Shown here piece by piece: positions 15,082 to 17,111 of a DNA stretch of 17,111 nucleotides. A model generated the notes under the pieces. The model was not told the DNA's origin. It worked only from the letters and a program-made list of their open reading frames with translations, and made no database searches. The number at the start of each line of letters is the position of its first letter. Positions within the stretch are counted from its first letter, which is position 1. A program made the position numbers and the translations under genes. Source of the stretch: Chitinophagaceae bacterium (lineage in GTDB: Bacteria; Bacteroidota; Bacteroidia; Chitinophagales; Chitinophagaceae); contig CANHSD010000033.1 of assembly GCA_947463105.1 (NCBI GenBank), forward strand, positions 1 to 17,111, in the 5' to 3' direction.

Positions 15082-16260
15082 ATGAAACAATTTCTTGCAT
15101 TGGTGATATTATTGGCCACCCTAGATTTCAGTGTGCATGGCCAGGAAAAGCCACCTGGATACATCATTTGTACATCACCTGCTGAAAGACTGTACACCGG
15201 ATCACCCTCCATTCTTGTGCTCAGCAATGGAGACTATCTTGCCAGCCATGATTTTTTTGGCCCGAGAGCCATCGAAAATGGAGGGCTTGGAACCACGAGG
15301 ATTTTTGTTTCAAAGGACAAAGGAAAAAATTGGATGTTGCGAAGCACTATACAAGGCCAGTTTTGGAGCACCCTGTTTCAACACAAGGGATCCATTTATA
15401 TTTTTGGCACAAGGGGGGGTGTAAATGATTGCGTCATCCGCCGTTCAAACGACATGGGCCAGTCATGGACTGAGCCCAAGAACAGCGAAACCGGACTCCT
15501 ATTACCCAAAAATGGCAGTATGGGCTACCATTGTGCCCCCATGCCGGTAACCACTCATGCAGGCAGGATCTGGCGTGCATTTGAATACACCCCTGACAAA
15601 GGCTGGGGGCAATTCCAGTCCCTCATGTTAAGCGCTGATACCTCTGCTGATCTATTGAATGCCAAGAATTGGACATCCTCCAACCGTCTGTCTTTCGACA
15701 CGAAATGGCAAAAAGATTATACCTGTTGGCTGGAAGGAAATGCTGTGGTATCCCCATCCAACCAACTGGTCAATATCCTGAGGGTAAATTTTAAAGGGGA
15801 TGATGTTGCGGCATTAACAAACGTATCTGATGATGGCACCGACATCAGCTTCAATCCCAAGACTGGATTCATAGATCTTCCGGGAGGATGCAAAAAATTC
15901 AGCATCAAATACGACAATATATCAAAACGCTATTGGTCGCTGGCCAATTATGCACCGATTGCTGAAAAAGAGAAAGCAAAATCGATGAATCATGCCTTGG
16001 AAAGGGCAAGGAATACGCTGGTATTGATTTCATCTGATGACCTGATCCACTGGAAAAAACATTTCACAGTGCTTTATAGTCCAGACATCAAACAGCATGG
16101 ATTCCAGTACGCAGATTGGACAATTGAAAACAATGATATCATCGCCGCCGTTCGAACTGCCTACGGAGAAAAAACAGATGGCTCCCATGATGCAAACTAC
16201 ATCACCTTTCAGAGGATAAAGGATTTCAGAAAGAAATTGAAAAAGGAAATTGCGGATTGA
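15082..16260 (+). CDS. Secreted sialidase-fold (BNR/Asp-box) protein, possible glycoside hydrolase of unknown substrate
   Basis: 392 residues; signal peptide 1-20 (LALVILLATLDFSVHG then Q). Asp-box motifs SxDxGxxW are visible at 77-84 (SKDKGKNW) and 122-129 (SNDMGQSW), with a degenerate copy at 317-324 (SSDDLIHW), marking a six-bladed sialidase-type propeller. The region usually holding the sialidase FRIP motif reads GSPSILVLSNGDYLASHDFFG (about 40-60), so the first Arg of the sialidase triad is absent. WLEGNAVVSPSNQLVNILRV (216-235) and KKFSIKYDNISKRYWSLAN (271-289) resemble conserved blocks of uncharacterised sialidase-family proteins from Bacteroidota. Periplasmic or extracellular location is likely. 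It diverges from the PUL operon across 186 bp and could share its control region, but may also be unrelated. Fold is fairly sure; true sialidase activity is unlikely. Confidence 0.78.
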   Translation: MKQFLALVILLATLDFSVHGQEKPPGYIICTSPAERLYTGSPSILVLSNGDYLASHDFFGPRAIENGGLGTTRIFVSKDKGKNWMLRSTIQGQFWSTLFQHKGSIYIFGTRGGVNDCVIRRSNDMGQSWTEPKNSETGLLLPKNGSMGYHCAPMPVTTHAGRIWRAFEYTPDKGWGQFQSLMLSADTSADLLNAKNWTSSNRLSFDTKWQKDYTCWLEGNAVVSPSNQLVNILRVNFKGDDVAALTNVSDDGTDISFNPKTGFIDLPGGCKKFSIKYDNISKRYWSLANYAPIAEKEKAKSMNHALERARNTLVLISSDDLIHWKKHFTVLYSPDIKQHGFQYADWTIENNDIIAAVRTAYGEKTDGSHDANYITFQRIKDFRKKLKKEIAD

Positions 16261-16323
16261 GGGGCATTATTTTTGATTGACGTTGCAGGCAGCGATAATG
16301 TTTACGACTATGCATATTCCTAG

Positions 16324-17073
16324 CTATCCTTTCATAAACCCCTTCAAGGCATAATACACTGTTCCCATCAATTCCCTGATGCATTTCTCAGTTGTAGACA
16401 ATGAAAGGGGATTGGGAATGAAGTCCATGGGTGTCAAAGCATATTCACCCAATTTAAAATCCACAGGATAGGGTTGAATCTCCAGCCCTTTGTTACCGAA
16501 AGTGATTTTTGCCCTGCGCATATGGTAGGCCGAGGTAACGAGGATGATCCGGTTTCCTTTGGATTGAAGGATTTTTTTGACCTCCCTTGATTCATCTTCT
16601 GTGGTTTCAACTTCCCCGGTAACCAAGATTTGTTGTGGATGAACACCCATTTGTATAGCGGTTGCCTGCAACAATTCAGATTCGGGCGGACCAATTTTCC
16701 AGGGAAGTTTTCCCTTGGTAAAAATGATGACGGGAGCTTTTTTTGCCTTGATCAACTCCATCCCGCCAAAAAAACGATCAGGATCGTTCCATTCGCTGAT
16801 GATGCCTTTTGATGTACGGATGGAATGTGTCATTCCACTCAAGACAACGATGGCATCTGCAGGTTGCATGTCTGCCGGAGTTTTTCTGCTGCCAACCGGT
16901 TCCAGCTGGGCGAACAAAAATGATGAAACCACCGGCGTTGATAGCGTCATTAAGACAATCAATGCCGTCCAGATGATGGCATACTTTCTTTTGACCAGCC
17001 CCACAATAATGCATAAAAAGAAAAGTGTATAGGGGGAAAATAAAGCCGGTAAAATTTTATGCAGATAAATCAT
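16324..17073 (-). CDS. YdcF/ElyC/SanA family (DUF218) membrane protein
   Basis: 249 residues from the ATG at 17073. The frame extends upstream to a TTG at 17094, but that codon overlaps a good -7 promoter box, so the ATG is taken. Two N-terminal membrane segments (about 8-27 and 31-55) are followed by a soluble alpha/beta domain. DUF218 marks: ADAIVVLSG at 72-80, TTEDESREV at 157-165 in the place of the family's conserved acidic motif, LVTSAYHMRRA at 179-189 and the closing helix ELMGTVYYALKG. The order of segments resembles ElyC of Enterobacteria, which affects peptidoglycan precursor (undecaprenyl-phosphate) metabolism and envelope integrity; a role of that kind here is inference. It is convergent with the Asp-box gene, with 63 bp between them and no strong terminator hairpin seen. 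It has no obvious link to the PUL. Confidence 0.88.
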   Translation of the reverse strand: MIYLHKILPALFSPYTLFFLCIIVGLVKRKYAIIWTALIVLMTLSTPVVSSFLFAQLEPVGSRKTPADMQPADAIVVLSGMTHSIRTSKGIISEWNDPDRFFGGMELIKAKKAPVIIFTKGKLPWKIGPPESELLQATAIQMGVHPQQILVTGEVETTEDESREVKKILQSKGNRIILVTSAYHMRRAKITFGNKGLEIQPYPVDFKLGEYALTPMDFIPNPLSLSTTEKCIRELMGTVYYALKGFMKG

Positions 17074-17091
17074 TGAGCAGTTGAATTCTCT

Positions 17092-17099
17092 CAAAAGTA
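17092..17099 (-). promoter_or_regulatory. Candidate -7 promoter box for the DUF218 gene
   Basis: TACTTTTG on the minus strand exactly matches TAnnTTTG and lies 18 bases upstream of the ATG at 17073, giving a very short leader. The -33 element would fall beyond the right edge of the window, so it cannot be checked. The match overlaps the upstream TTG codon of the reading frame, which argues against that codon as the start. Confidence 0.45.
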
Positions 17100-17111
17100 G
17101 AACAGAATCCC

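Noticed and set aside
15082..16260. Annotation as a genuine exo-alpha-sialidase
   Set aside because: Asp boxes support the fold, but the FRIP Arg is missing and the catalytic triad cannot be assembled from visible motifs.
16261..16323. Possible bidirectional terminator between the convergent genes (CATTAT / ATAATG arms)
   Set aside because: Only six A/T-rich base pairs around a 24-base loop; too weak to call.

Overview
The window comes from a member of the phylum Bacteroidota. Evidence is two SusC/SusD pairs, a PorP/SprF-type protein paired with an Ig-repeat surface protein (both hallmarks of the type IX secretion system, T9SS), Bacteroidota-style lipoproteins with acidic residues after the lipid-anchored Cys, and TAnnTTTG-like -7 boxes. 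Moderate-to-low GC and the protein flavour would fit a Chitinophagaceae-like environmental bacterium, but that placement is only a guess. No tRNA, rRNA, CRISPR array or insertion sequence was recognised.

Layout, left to right. (1) Positions 1-3317, minus strand: a PorP/SprF-family outer-membrane protein followed 31 bp later by the first 750 codons of a large secreted protein built of Ig-like domains; its C-terminus lies beyond the left edge. (2) 3318-3719: a 402-bp gap with no convincing gene. (3) 3720-14895, minus strand: a compact six-gene polysaccharide utilisation locus (PUL), transcribed SusC(long) - SusD - SusC(short) - SusD - DUF1735-like surface lipoprotein - GH16 endo-glucanase, with gaps of 11 to 43 bp, so very probably one operon. 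(4) 15082-16260, plus strand and divergent from the PUL: a secreted sialidase-fold (Asp-box) protein of unknown substrate. (5) 16324-17073, minus strand and convergent: a YdcF/ElyC/SanA-type (DUF218) membrane protein.

How the genes work together: the GH16 enzyme carries the beta-bulge active-site form ExDxxE typical of laminarinase-like enzymes, so the PUL most likely binds a beta-1,3-containing glucan at the surface (SusDs and the DUF1735-like lipoprotein), cuts it (GH16) and imports oligosaccharides through the two TonB-dependent SusC channels. No regulator (HTCS, SusR, ECF sigma/anti-sigma) is in the window and neither SusC has an STN signalling domain. The PorP/Ig pair is a separate unit, probably for adhesion or gliding-type surface display through the T9SS.

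The two observations most worth following are a strict three-domain higher-order repeat (783 bp, 261 residues) in the Ig protein, and the tandem SusCD arrangement in which the second SusC has lost the usual N-terminal carboxypeptidase-regulatory-like domain. Two gene starts (second SusD-type gene and the DUF218 gene) are placed at internal ATG codons rather than at upstream TTG codons.
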